A program made the translations under genes and the position numbers. DNA of 64,000 nucleotides. It comes from Sphingobacterium sp. BN32. Lineage in GTDB: Bacteria > Bacteroidota > Bacteroidia > Sphingobacteriales > Sphingobacteriaceae. The stretch's first letter is position 1; every line of letters begins with the position of its first letter. A model generated the notes under the pieces. That model saw only the letters and a program-made list of their open reading frames with translations. It did no database searches and was not told the origin of the DNA. Shown here piece after piece: positions 8,333 through 17,963 of the stretch. The DNA lies in assembly GCF_030503615.1 (NCBI RefSeq), contig NZ_CP129963.1:4154001-4218000 (forward strand), in the 5' to 3' direction.

Positions 8333-9658
8333 TTATTTATTCTTTTCTAATAGAACTAATACAGAATACGCCATACTTAGGACCGCAGTTTTTAGACTTG
8401 GATCCAACACAGGAGAAAATTTGCTAGAATGGACAGGGAAATTGAATACCGAACCATCAATCGTTGAGGGCTCCTGAGAAGTTCCTACAGAGTATATCAA
8501 CGTTGGAATTCTAGGTTCTACCATAGTATAATTACCGAAATCCTCTCCCACCATCTCCTGTTTCAAAGAAACAATGTTTTCCTTCCCTAAAACTTTCCCC
8601 AATTCCTGCGCCAAAAGATTTGTCAACTCTGGATTGTTGTACACAGAGGGGGTATATTGATTATTGACATTAACTTCTGGGAAATCGCTTTTCTCAAGGC
8701 CACTTGCAAAAGCTACTCCTTCTGTCGTAGCTTTAATACGGTTTATTAAAAACTCGCGACTTTCCTTTCCAAAGGACCGAACAGTGAGTTTCATCTCCAC
8801 TTCGTTAGGAATTACGTTTCCAGCTGTTCCGCCGTGAATCGACCCAACCGTAATTACGGAAGGTGATTGAATTGGCGACACCTCTCTAGAAATTATCGTT
8901 TGCAATCCGAGCACTATCTTCGCTGATATAACAATAGGATCTATTGCCGTGTGCGGAGATGCTCCGTGCCCACCCTTCCCTTTCACTCTTATTGAAATAT
9001 TATCGACGTTCGCTAATGCATATCCCGAGCAATACCCAATGGTCCCTGCTTTAAGACTAGGATTCACATGCAAAGCTAACGCGTAATTAGGCCTAGGAAA
9101 TCTGTCGAACAAACCGTCCGCTATCATAGCGCGAGCTCCAACACCAATCTCTTCAGCAGGTTGTCCCACAAATACTATAGTTCCTTTCCATGTCGATTTC
9201 ATCTGCATCAATACCTTCGCGACTCCTAGCCAAGTGGACATATGAAAATCATGCCCACAAGCATGCATAACCGCCGTTTCTATGCCATTCTTATCTTTCA
9301 TCCTTATGCTACTAGCATAGGACAAGCCTGTTTCTTCTTGAATGGGTAAGGCATCCATGTCAGTTCGTATCATTATAGTGGGTCCCTCTCCGTTTGACAA
9401 GAGCCCGACAATTCCATATCCGCCAATATTACTTGTGACCGAAATACCTATCTTCTTTAGCTCGGCTGACAAGCGTTTTGAAGTGTATGCTTCTTGTAAA
9501 GAAAGTTCTGGGTTTGCATGAAGGTCCTTATATATCCTTTCTAATTGAGGAAAACTACTACTAATTAGATTTCGAAGCTCATCTAAATGCTTTTCTTGAC
9601 TATGTGCATGATATTGTATTAAACCAATGATCAATACAGTTGCAATAAATTTCTTCAT
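8333..9658 (-). CDS. Secreted M20 family amidohydrolase/metallopeptidase
   Basis: M20D-type enzymes (hippurate hydrolase, IAA-amino acid hydrolase, N-acyl amino acid amidohydrolase) cut amide bonds with a two-metal centre. The 441-residue product begins with a signal peptide (MKKFIATVLIIGLIQYHAHS). Metal and catalytic motifs are present: RTDMDALPIQEETG (98-111), HACGHD (132-137), QPAEE (166-170), a dimerisation lid after about 210, and GEDFGNY near the C-terminus. Length and motif order fit the family. Its place directly after susD suggests it trims an amide-linked group from the imported substrate in the periplasm; this is inference. Confidence 0.88.
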   Translation of the reverse strand: MKKFIATVLIIGLIQYHAHSQEKHLDELRNLISSSFPQLERIYKDLHANPELSLQEAYTSKRLSAELKKIGISVTSNIGGYGIVGLLSNGEGPTIMIRTDMDALPIQEETGLSYASSIRMKDKNGIETAVMHACGHDFHMSTWLGVAKVLMQMKSTWKGTIVFVGQPAEEIGVGARAMIADGLFDRFPRPNYALALHVNPSLKAGTIGYCSGYALANVDNISIRVKGKGGHGASPHTAIDPIVISAKIVLGLQTIISREVSPIQSPSVITVGSIHGGTAGNVIPNEVEMKLTVRSFGKESREFLINRIKATTEGVAFASGLEKSDFPEVNVNNQYTPSVYNNPELTNLLAQELGKVLGKENIVSLKQEMVGEDFGNYTMVEPRIPTLIYSVGTSQEPSTIDGSVFNFPVHSSKFSPVLDPSLKTAVLSMAYSVLVLLEKNK

Positions 9659-9733
9659 AGCGTTAATTGATATTACATCTATTAATATTCGTTCAAAAAC
9701 GGCTTTGACAAGCTTCTATTGAACAATTCTATA

Positions 9734-11449
9734 TTAATCCCATCCAGGGTTCTGTATTAATTGTGGATTTAAAGTTATTTCACTCATAGGGATAGGGTTT
9801 AGGTAATCTCTATCAAGCTTGAAACCATATCCAGAAGGAAGTCTAGCCTTAAACGGATCAAGGAATCCATCTTCGTCAACAGGAAAGCTTGGAGTATTTG
9901 CAAATTGAGATCCCTTTGTTCCTTTAGGTCTTTTTCCAACTATCAGCTCATCTGCGGCTGCCCATCGGGCAATATCATCCCAGCGCAAGTTCTCAAATAC
10001 GAGCTCGATTTTTCGTTCTCTTCGAATCTCATTCATCAAAGGCGATAAAGCCGGGAAATCCCAATTTGAATCGAATGGAATACGATTAAGCACTAAATCA
10101 GGCATCCCAGCTCTGTTTCTGATTTTGTTTATAGACATATCGAGGTCAATTTGAGAGGCTTGCCCTAGTTCAGCTTTTGCTTCAATATAATTAAGCAAAA
10201 CTTCCGCATAGCGGTACTGTGCTGTGGGGGTTTCTTCGAAGTTTAGATGGTGGTAGGCCATAACAGGGTTATAGTCTTTCCGCCTTACATAACCTGTTGG
10301 TGATGAAAAAGTATTGCCAGTATACATTCTTAGGTAAACCTCCTGCCATTTCTTTACATTTCCCGTCGCATCGATCTGCCAATCCAATGAGGGGTTAAAA
10401 ATAGTCTGCATCATTCGCGGATCTCTATTTTCCGTTTCGGTGCTAATGTTATTGTAACCTTTAAAAAGCGGGCTTGATGATATCGGCTTACCATCAACAC
10501 ATAAGTAAGAGTCGGCAAATTCTTTAGTTAAACCAAAGCCTCCAGGGACTTCGAGTGCACTTAATTTATTGTGGCTATGAATTCCAAGTGCAATATTCAT
10601 CTTGGTCCAAAACATAACCTCCGTATTAGTCGCATATTCTCTAAGGCCGAAAAGATTAACGTAATCAACCTGTGGCTTCCCCGTTGTATAAATTGAGTAA
10701 AGCCCTGAATGCATAACTTGTTCTGCTGCTTGAACAGCCTTCTCAAAATATTTATTCGGATTGGGATTTTCTACTCCGAACACCGTGCCGTTGTGATACT
10801 TTTGCCAAGTTCCTTCGTATAATGCTACTCGTGACTGAAAAAGCAGGGCCACCCACTTATTGATTCTTGTACTTTCGTCTAACTTGCTTTCACTCAAATA
10901 CATTACAGCACTGTCTAGATGCGTGATTATGTTATCTGCTACAATATTTCTAGCGGTACGTTTTTCGAAAAGCTCAGGTGAATCAGTCGTCAATACGTTA
11001 TCTAACCATTGGACGTCACCAATGCTTTTTAACAAATTAAAGTAGAAAAATGCCTTAAAGAAATGTGCTTCACCAACGTATTGCTTGTATGTATCAAAAT
11101 CACCCTCAACGTTTCTATATTGTTGAAAAAAGTAGTTAATACTACGAATGTTCGTATAATTTAATGCTGCCGCGCTGTTAATCGTTCTATTTCCTTCTAG
11201 ACGAGCGTCGATACTATTTTGTGTCAAGTAAACATCTGTCCCCAAGTCACCTCCAGCCTGTGTCCTTACATTGAAATTTCCTCTTTCATAGTACTGATTT
11301 ACATACAGTTTCAAATCGTTCGGCGTTTTGAAAAATACAGGTTCGGAAATAGCATCTAAAGGATATCTATCTAAAAAGTCGCCTCTTTTGCAAGCGCTCA
11401 GCACTGCTATTGCTGCAATTAATACGAAAATATATTTATGTAGTGTCAT
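9734..11449 (-). CDS. SusD/RagB family nutrient-binding outer-membrane lipoprotein
   Basis: SusD proteins form the lid of a SusC transporter on the cell surface and capture the substrate. The 571-residue product has a lipoprotein signal with LSAC and Cys at residue 20, followed by a short linker and the typical FLDRYPLDAISEPVFF start. The TPR-like helical N-terminal half and the C-terminal RagB/SusD signature (RYAEVLLNYIEAKAELGQ, then INKIRNRAGMPDL and IRRERKIELVFENLRWDDI) are present. It follows susC by 20 bases. The ligand cannot be assigned, since the family binds glycans, peptides and other molecules. Confidence 0.93.
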   Translation of the reverse strand: MTLHKYIFVLIAAIAVLSACKRGDFLDRYPLDAISEPVFFKTPNDLKLYVNQYYERGNFNVRTQAGGDLGTDVYLTQNSIDARLEGNRTINSAAALNYTNIRSINYFFQQYRNVEGDFDTYKQYVGEAHFFKAFFYFNLLKSIGDVQWLDNVLTTDSPELFEKRTARNIVADNIITHLDSAVMYLSESKLDESTRINKWVALLFQSRVALYEGTWQKYHNGTVFGVENPNPNKYFEKAVQAAEQVMHSGLYSIYTTGKPQVDYVNLFGLREYATNTEVMFWTKMNIALGIHSHNKLSALEVPGGFGLTKEFADSYLCVDGKPISSSPLFKGYNNISTETENRDPRMMQTIFNPSLDWQIDATGNVKKWQEVYLRMYTGNTFSSPTGYVRRKDYNPVMAYHHLNFEETPTAQYRYAEVLLNYIEAKAELGQASQIDLDMSINKIRNRAGMPDLVLNRIPFDSNWDFPALSPLMNEIRRERKIELVFENLRWDDIARWAAADELIVGKRPKGTKGSQFANTPSFPVDEDGFLDPFKARLPSGYGFKLDRDYLNPIPMSEITLNPQLIQNPGWD

Positions 11450-11469
11450 GTTATTCAGATTAATATATT

Positions 11470-14400
11470 CTAAAATGTTAGGTTTATCCCAAATGAATAC
11501 ATTTGATTAATTGGGTAGATTTCGCCCATATCAACCCCTCCATCTCTCGGATTAGATGCAACCGCAGTTTCAGGTTCATAAAGTTTCGGAAGCGTCGAAA
11601 AAGTCAATAGATTTTCTGCAGAAAAATAAATTCGCGCACGACTTACGAAGACTCGGTCTAAAATATTTTTAGGTATCGAATAACCTATTTGCAGATTTTT
11701 AAGGCGAATGTATGAAGCGTTTAATACATAACGACTCTGGTCACGAATATTCTTAGCTCTTTCAGCAGAGAAATAAGGTTTTGGAAAATATGAGTTGGTG
11801 TTTGGTCCAAACATATTCGTCTCGTCTGCTGGGCGCCAATAATCAAGCATTTTACCCCCTTTGAAAACCCCGGAAGTATTAGGAGCTGCCATAATACCCC
11901 AAAAATACTCAGATGTCGTATTGGGAAGGAAATCACGCTTTCCTATCCCCTGCCAAAACATATTAAAATCAAATCCTTTCCAATTAATTCCTGCCGACAA
12001 AGAATAAAAATATCTTGGAGCAGTGTTCGCGATAATTGATAAGTCCCCATGGTTGTTGAGCGTTCTATCACCTTCGTCAATTTTACCATTCCCATCTAAA
12101 TCTTTATAGATGATATCTCCAGCTCCCCATCTCGAATGATAAAAAGATTGATCTGGCATATTCTCATCCGCGGACTGCATGATACGGTCTGTTGTTAATC
12201 CCCACACCTCTCCGTATTCTTTTCCAGCATACCAATTATGGACTAATCCCGCTTGATTATAATATTCCAATATTTTTGTTTTATTATCCGCAAAATTTGC
12301 TTTCAGATTATAGCTCACTTGTTCCGAAATCCTATCATTCCATGCCAAAGTCAACTCATAACCTTTTGTCGAAAGTTTAGCATTATTGCTTTGAGGCAAT
12401 GATGCTCCTAAAGTAGCTGGGAGTTGGGCAGTAGGGCCGAGCATATCGGATGTTATACGATTGTACCAATCAAATACTAAGTCTAATCGACTGTTCAGTA
12501 ATGATACTTCCGCACCTAGATTGAGCGTAGTAATTTTTTCCCATGTTAAATCTGGGCTTAAGAGTCTAGGAGCATTAGCATATAATGGAATTTCATTGCC
12601 GATGATATATCCAGGGTTTGTTGAATTATCGGTTATCCTTCTGTATTGGATTGGGATAGTTGGTAAATAAAGATAATTAGCAACATTTTGATTCCCTAAT
12701 GCACCATAAGAACCTCTCAGTTTGAACGTATTCAAATAGGGTTTGATAGGTTCCCAAAAATGCTCTTTCGATATATTGTAGCCTGCTGAAAATGAAGGGA
12801 AGAATCCCCACCTTTTTCCAGGAGCGAAACGTGAAGAGCCATCATAACGCGCACTTGCTTCGAATAAATATTTTTCATCAAAATTATAGTTTATACGTCC
12901 AAATACACCTTGTGTAGCCCAATGATCCATAGCATCATCTAAGGTAAAGTCCCCAGTAGCAGTACTGATTGACGGCACTTGATCCGTAATCAGATTTCTT
13001 TTAAACCCGTATAGCCCTTTTGATTTATCAACGTCTTCCTCGTATCCAACCAAACCTTTCAGGTAGTGTGAACCTATATTCCGTTCGTATGACGTGAACA
13101 TACTTAATAAGTTATATTGCCCTTGATGTAAAGCGGATCGATAGCCCGAAGCAGCCTCTCCAATATTTCCAGTCGCTCCATTAGGAATCGGCACGGAAAC
13201 AGGCAATGGATTTTGGGTGTTTGATCCCCAGCGATAGTTATATTTGTAGGAAAAACTGGTCTTCCAACCTTTCAAAGGTTCTATCTCAGCTCCTAAATTA
13301 AGCCATAAATCATGGTCTTCAGTCAAGATTCTCCCACCCTTATCCAGAACTAATACTAACGGGTTGGAGATACTTCCATCAATATTATACATTGGCATCG
13401 TTGGCCAAAAATTGATAAACTGAGACCAAGTGTATGTTCTTTCTAAACCAACCATACCCAGCGGGAGATTATTATTACTTCTTCCATATCTTGAACTAAA
13501 ATTAAAAGAAAGCCAATCTGCCACTTGAGAACTCACATTAGCGAGGATGTTGTATCGCTTATAGCCGTCATTTCCCCATGTTGCGGCGCCAGGTTGGTCA
13601 AAGAAACCGCTACTTATATAAAACTGATTTTTCTCGCTTCCTCCACTCAGATTAACATTATGCTTTTGTTGCAGAAATGATTTTTTGTAGTACTCTCTCG
13701 TCCAATTATAATTGGCATTTCCATCCCATCTTCCCCTCCAAAGGTTGTACGGCGGTTTTGCAGGATCATACTCGGTCAAATAAGTTCCGTCTATATATCC
13801 TTTGATTCTCTCAAGTTGCTCTTGTCCAAACGTTGGTGTAATTCCTGCGTTCGTCGCTGCTTGATTGAATGCGGTTGCATAAACCAGTGAGCTTTCCATA
13901 TTAGGAACATAAATGGGCACTGTGGCAGACAAATTGTTGCTATATTCTATACGAGTTGGTTGGTTCTTTGCGCCCTTTTTCGTAGTTATTAGCACCACTC
14001 CAAAAGCTGCACGCGACCCGTAAACCGCTGATGCTGAAGCGTCTTTTAAGATAGAAATACTCTCCACGGTTTCTGGGTCTACAAGATTAACATTAGATTC
14101 GACACCATCTACTAAAATTAGAGGCGTAGTATTTCCTGAGATTGACCCAACCCCTCTAATTTGCCATTTTTGAGATGCCCCCGGTTCTCCACCTAGACTA
14201 TTTAATGAGATGTTTGTATTGGGAGCCGCCCCCTGAATCAGCATTGATATATTAGCTGCGGGTCTATTCGCTAATTCTTCCTTCCCAACAACATCGACCG
14301 CACCGGTTAAATTTACTTTTTTCTGTGTACCATAGCCAATAACAACCACTTCATCGACTTCTTGTTCTGCAACGACTAGAGTAATGTTTTTTCTACCGAA

Positions 14401-14994
14401 GTCTTTAACTGTTATTTTAATGCTTTTATAGCCTAATAAAGAGAATTGCAATTCATCGTTGATAGAAACGTTATCAAGATGGAAGGCTCCAGATTCATCG
14501 GATGACGTTGTGCTCCCATTCGTCAGGTTTCGTACCGTAACACTCGCAAGGCCTTCTCCCCCTTGCGCTTGAATCATTCCAGAAAGGAGGCGTTGTGTTG
14601 TTTCATCCAGAGCAATCTCAGTTTTCTTGGCGATAGCTCTCTTAAGCACAACCGTGCCTTCGTGAAGTGAATAAGTCAATGCTTGTCCTTCGAGTAGTTT
14701 GTCCAATACTAATTTTAATGGAGCATCCTTTAAATTTAAGCTTACCATTTTTGTGTTGTTAAGCAACTCTTCCTGATAGATAAAGCGATAACCCGTTTGC
14801 TTTTTAATCGAACTGATTGCCTTTTCCAACGTGTTATTGGAGAGATGGAGAGTTACAGTCTGAGCGAGTCCTTTCGACAACACATTTAGACTGCAAAAAA
14901 CGAGAATTAAGATGGTCAATTTCATCACAAGGATAATTTTGAATAGCGTGTGCCAACGATGCGAACATCGTTGAATTGATAAGATATTATCCAT
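11470..14994 (-). CDS. SusC/RagA TonB-linked outer-membrane transporter with STN signalling domain
   Basis: This 1174-residue receptor imports a ligand through the outer membrane using TonB energy. From the N-terminus: signal peptide (ending near GLAQ, residue 45), an STN (secretin/TonB N-terminal) domain about 50-118 (TLEKAISSIKKQTGYRFIY), a carboxypeptidase-like beta-sandwich about 137-205, the SusC signature DEVVVIGYGTQKK at 214-226, a plug containing ILVDGVESN and ILKDASASAVYGSRA, and the beta-barrel to the C-terminus (FGINLTF). The STN domain lets it signal to the FecR protein encoded just upstream. The signal peptide core starts about 24 residues in; I keep the first ATG because long n-regions are usual in STN-bearing SusC proteins. 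Confidence 0.95.
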   Translation of the reverse strand: MDNILSIQRCSHRWHTLFKIILVMKLTILILVFCSLNVLSKGLAQTVTLHLSNNTLEKAISSIKKQTGYRFIYQEELLNNTKMVSLNLKDAPLKLVLDKLLEGQALTYSLHEGTVVLKRAIAKKTEIALDETTQRLLSGMIQAQGGEGLASVTVRNLTNGSTTSSDESGAFHLDNVSINDELQFSLLGYKSIKITVKDFGRKNITLVVAEQEVDEVVVIGYGTQKKVNLTGAVDVVGKEELANRPAANISMLIQGAAPNTNISLNSLGGEPGASQKWQIRGVGSISGNTTPLILVDGVESNVNLVDPETVESISILKDASASAVYGSRAAFGVVLITTKKGAKNQPTRIEYSNNLSATVPIYVPNMESSLVYATAFNQAATNAGITPTFGQEQLERIKGYIDGTYLTEYDPAKPPYNLWRGRWDGNANYNWTREYYKKSFLQQKHNVNLSGGSEKNQFYISSGFFDQPGAATWGNDGYKRYNILANVSSQVADWLSFNFSSRYGRSNNNLPLGMVGLERTYTWSQFINFWPTMPMYNIDGSISNPLVLVLDKGGRILTEDHDLWLNLGAEIEPLKGWKTSFSYKYNYRWGSNTQNPLPVSVPIPNGATGNIGEAASGYRSALHQGQYNLLSMFTSYERNIGSHYLKGLVGYEEDVDKSKGLYGFKRNLITDQVPSISTATGDFTLDDAMDHWATQGVFGRINYNFDEKYLFEASARYDGSSRFAPGKRWGFFPSFSAGYNISKEHFWEPIKPYLNTFKLRGSYGALGNQNVANYLYLPTIPIQYRRITDNSTNPGYIIGNEIPLYANAPRLLSPDLTWEKITTLNLGAEVSLLNSRLDLVFDWYNRITSDMLGPTAQLPATLGASLPQSNNAKLSTKGYELTLAWNDRISEQVSYNLKANFADNKTKILEYYNQAGLVHNWYAGKEYGEVWGLTTDRIMQSADENMPDQSFYHSRWGAGDIIYKDLDGNGKIDEGDRTLNNHGDLSIIANTAPRYFYSLSAGINWKGFDFNMFWQGIGKRDFLPNTTSEYFWGIMAAPNTSGVFKGGKMLDYWRPADETNMFGPNTNSYFPKPYFSAERAKNIRDQSRYVLNASYIRLKNLQIGYSIPKNILDRVFVSRARIYFSAENLLTFSTLPKLYEPETAVASNPRDGGVDMGEIYPINQMYSFGINLTF

Positions 14995-15131
14995 ACCTTT
15001 GGTTAGATTTTGGTTATAAAAATGTTAGTTCATTCAATGTGGCCATATCATTTACTGGGGGTATGAGGGTACCTCCAGTTATTTAGCCTAAAATTTCATT
15101 TAATAGTTTTGTCTCATAATTCTTTTATTTT

Positions 15132-16289
15132 TTATTTCACAATTAAGCTTCTATCAACGATTTTGAATTGATACCCAGTCAGATCAGTGAGAACAGCACA
15201 AACCGTTTCTATAGAAGCACTTTTTTTTAGCCCTCCTTTAAAGCGTTTGGTTGTTAATCGCGATCTTATGTCTAGGTTTACGTTATACCATCTTGCTACT
15301 TCTTCCAACACTTCCTTTAAATTTTTACTGTCAAAATAGAAGTACCCATCTTTCCATGCCAAAGCTTCTTCAATGTCGGCCCTCTTCAACAATATTTCCC
15401 CTTGTCCCGTAATGGTGGCATACCCCGGGTCTACCAGCTGATGTCTCCCCTCACTATATACTTTTATTTTGCCCTCCGTTAATATAGTCTTGGTTCGGTT
15501 TTCAATAAGATGTGTATTCACATTAAATGTTGTACCCAAGGCTTCAATTATTGTGCTCCCTACTTCTACGCGAAATGGCTTTGCCTTATCGACAGCAATT
15601 TCGAAAAATGCTTCACCTTTCATCCGAACCCGTCTTTCTTCTCCAACGAAAGCCGTTGGAAATATTAGCTCAGAATCGGAGTTCATCCACACTTTCGTCC
15701 CATCCGCAAGAACTATTTTATATGTCCCTCCGATCGGAACTTTTAGCGTATGGTTATCATTTGTGGCGCGGGTCGAATTTTGATAATCTAAGGTAGTTTC
15801 ACTCCTGGATAATTTCATTTCTCCGTCAATTAAACTATCGCTTTTCGAATTTGTTAAATCTACAATGGTTCCATCTGAAAGAATTAGCAGTGCTTTATCT
15901 TCACCTGGGCTTATCACTGCCTTGGCATTCTCCATCGGGGAAGCGCTTCTTACCGATTGATTATTTAAAAAGACTGTTAACGCTAGAGTACTTATAAGAA
16001 TAATCGAAGCTGCAACCACCCACAAGCGAAAATTATTTCGCTTTCTTTCACGCCCCATTTCCTTTTGCTTTACAACGATTTCGTTCCAATGACTTTCGTG
16101 CGAGAAATCTTTATATGCTGATAATTTTCGACTTACTTCACCGAGTTTAATATCTTTTTGCTCGAACCACTTATCTAAATAAGGATATTTTGTTCTGAAA
16201 TTCGATAGCTCTTGAAATTCATCTTTCGACAATTCATCTGTGAGAAAACGACTGACTAGCTCAGCAATTCTAAACTGTTCTTGATTCAT
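15132..16289 (-). CDS. FecR family anti-sigma factor
   Basis: FecR proteins span the inner membrane, hold an ECF sigma factor inactive, and release it when the outer-membrane receptor binds its ligand. The 385-residue product has a cytoplasmic N-terminal helical region, one membrane segment at about 88-108 (VVAASIILISTLALTVFLNN), a periplasmic FecR domain (LKVPIGGTYKIVLADGTKVW through FRVEV), and a C-terminal DUF4974-type STN-like domain (NLKEVLEEVARWYNVNLDI). It lies 79 bases after the sigma factor gene and before susC, the standard order for a receptor-controlled cell-surface signalling system. Confidence 0.93.
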   Translation of the reverse strand: MNQEQFRIAELVSRFLTDELSKDEFQELSNFRTKYPYLDKWFEQKDIKLGEVSRKLSAYKDFSHESHWNEIVVKQKEMGRERKRNNFRLWVVAASIILISTLALTVFLNNQSVRSASPMENAKAVISPGEDKALLILSDGTIVDLTNSKSDSLIDGEMKLSRSETTLDYQNSTRATNDNHTLKVPIGGTYKIVLADGTKVWMNSDSELIFPTAFVGEERRVRMKGEAFFEIAVDKAKPFRVEVGSTIIEALGTTFNVNTHLIENRTKTILTEGKIKVYSEGRHQLVDPGYATITGQGEILLKRADIEEALAWKDGYFYFDSKNLKEVLEEVARWYNVNLDIRSRLTTKRFKGGLKKSASIETVCAVLTDLTGYQFKIVDRSLIVK

Positions 16290-16368
16290 GTGTCTTTCAT
16301 AATTTAAGTTCTCTCCCCCTCTTCTAAAGATTAAGACACACGTGTTGGGAAAAAGGATGAAAAGAAAA

Positions 16369-16911
16369 TTATAAAAAAATTAAGAGTATATTTTTTAATA
16401 ACACTAGGGTAGGAGAAAGTCGAGCCCGTAGCAGCTCGAGCGATCTTTTCTTTTGTGTTTTTATTGTGTTTATAGAAACACCGAATAGTTCTGCCACTTC
16501 ACTGTTTGATTTACCCTCTAAATATGTTAATCGACAAACTTCTTGACAACCTTTTGGCAAAGATTGAATTGCGAAATAGAGTTGGCTGAGAATTTCAGCG
16601 TTTATCATTGCATCTACAACGTCTTCGTCGGAAACTTCATTAAAGGAAGTGGCACGATTATAATTCTCAATGATTTTTATGTGCCTAACATAATTCAATG
16701 ACGCATTTTTAACCGATCGATACAAATAACTTTTCGCGGATGTACCATTTTGGGGAACTTCCAATCTTTTATCGAGAATTTTCGCGAAGATATCTTGAAC
16801 GATGTCCAAAGCTGTATCACGACATTTTACAAAATGCCATGAAAATTCAACCAACGAAAGAAAGTACTGATCGAAAAGTTCCTTTATATGAACTTCCAAA
16901 TTGGCTCTCAT
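16369..16911 (-). CDS. ECF RNA polymerase sigma factor
   Basis: A 180-residue sigma-70 family protein of the ECF type, with region 2 at about 8-75 (DQYFLSLVEFSWHFVKC, VQDIFAKILDKR) and region 4 at about 110-165 (IQSLPKGCQEVCRLTYLEG, helix-turn-helix SNSEVAELFGVSINTIKTQ). It should activate susC and the genes downstream when freed from the FecR protein encoded next to it. An unusual hydrophobic tail (LVLLKNILLIFL) ends the protein. A good -33/-7 promoter lies just upstream. Confidence 0.92.
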   Translation of the reverse strand: MRANLEVHIKELFDQYFLSLVEFSWHFVKCRDTALDIVQDIFAKILDKRLEVPQNGTSAKSYLYRSVKNASLNYVRHIKIIENYNRATSFNEVSDEDVVDAMINAEILSQLYFAIQSLPKGCQEVCRLTYLEGKSNSEVAELFGVSINTIKTQKKRSLELLRARLSPTLVLLKNILLIFL

Positions 16912-16940
16912 AATTTTGTAGAATAGTTTAGGTTATTAAT

Positions 16941-16972
16941 CAAATTTAAATAATACAACTTGTATTGACAAA
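16941..16972 (-). promoter_or_regulatory. Promoter of the ECF sigma gene
   Basis: On the minus strand TTTG (16972-16969) is followed after 20 bases by TAAATTTG (16948-16941), an exact match to the Bacteroidota housekeeping promoter pattern. The predicted transcription start is about 24 bases before the ATG at 16911. Confidence 0.7.
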
Positions 16973-17138
16973 AAATTTGGTGCTTTGGTTTTCGTAAACT
17001 CGTTAATCTACACTTCTTAGAATAGATTACCGATTTCCTTTGATATAAGCTTTCATCGTTCAAAACAATCTCAATGGCGGCTTTAGGGTTCTATTTACTA
17101 TGAGTCTTGTATATTAAGGACATTAAAGGACTTTTTTG

Positions 17139-17146
17139 TATTTTTA
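17139..17146 (+). promoter_or_regulatory. -7-like box before the DUF4918 gene
   Basis: TATTTTTA is a near match to TAnnTTTG and ends five bases before the ATG at 17152, again predicting little or no 5' leader. It also argues against the upstream TTG in the same frame as the start. Confidence 0.35.
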
Positions 17147-17151
17147 GTCAT

Positions 17152-17865
17152 ATGGGTAAGGAAACGATAGGCGATAAAATAATAGATTTCAATCTTAATT
17201 TGAATTATGATGGGCCATTGCCTCCGGGGTTTCAGGTCATCAATCCTTTTCGGGATAATCCTTTAGCAGTAGATGTGATGAAGACTTTTTACCGCAAATT
17301 CTATGGGGATCATTTCAAGCGTTCTTTTATCATCGGCATCAATCCGAGTCGTCATGGTGCAGCGGTAACCGGAATTCCATTTACTGACACTAAACGACTT
17401 GCATCGGCATGTGGGATTGTGATGCCTTCTGCTCATACGCATGAGATTTCATCGGTCTTTATGTATAAGGCGATCGTTGCTTATGGCGGTGCACACGCTT
17501 TTTATCGGGATTTCTACATTAATTCGCCGTTCCCCCTAGCAATCGTCAGACAACACGGAAATGTCTGGCTGAACGCGAACTATTACGATGATCCTGAACT
17601 ATTTGACTGCCTTCGACCCTTTATGATAGATAGTATGAAAAGACATATCAATCTGGGTTTATACACGAAGGAAGTGTATGTACTAGGAAAAAAGAATGCA
17701 CAGTTTCTGCAGAAATTGAACAAAGAGGCCGGCTTATTTAATCGTACGGTTATTTTAGATCATCCCCGCTATATTCAGCAATACAAGTCAAAGGATGCAG
17801 AACTATACATCGACGGATACCTGCAAGCCTTTTCGGCGCATTTCCAAAATCAAAAAGTCAAATAG
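17152..17865 (+). CDS. DUF4918 family, uracil-DNA glycosylase-like protein
   Basis: The 237-residue product matches the DUF4918 family, placed in the uracil-DNA glycosylase superfamily (SMUG2-like) and mostly found in Bacteroidota. Visible features are FIIGINPSRHGAAVTGIPFTD near residue 60, resembling the GxNPS water-activating loop of UDG folds, and a C-terminal VILDHPRYIQQY in the position of the DNA-intercalating HPS-type loop. It probably removes damaged bases in DNA repair, but activity is inferred from fold only. I choose the ATG at 17152; a TTG at 17107 in the same frame lies upstream of the likely promoter box. It stands alone. Confidence 0.75.
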   Translation: MGKETIGDKIIDFNLNLNYDGPLPPGFQVINPFRDNPLAVDVMKTFYRKFYGDHFKRSFIIGINPSRHGAAVTGIPFTDTKRLASACGIVMPSAHTHEISSVFMYKAIVAYGGAHAFYRDFYINSPFPLAIVRQHGNVWLNANYYDDPELFDCLRPFMIDSMKRHINLGLYTKEVYVLGKKNAQFLQKLNKEAGLFNRTVILDHPRYIQQYKSKDAELYIDGYLQAFSAHFQNQKVK

Positions 17866-17963
17866 TGGAGGTCTTGCGTGGCGCATTAACAAGGTGTCAG
17901 GAATTCATTCTGATTTAAAGCCAACCAAATTAGTTTTAAGCTTGTTCTAAAAAGAAAACAAGC

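Noticed and set aside
15060-15080. Palindromic GGTACC-containing stretch upstream of susC as an operator
   Set aside because: The arms are imperfect and short; no support beyond position.
17107-17151. TTG start for the DUF4918 gene
   Set aside because: It would place the start upstream of the likely -7 box and adds 15 residues that do not look like the family; ATG at 17152 is better.
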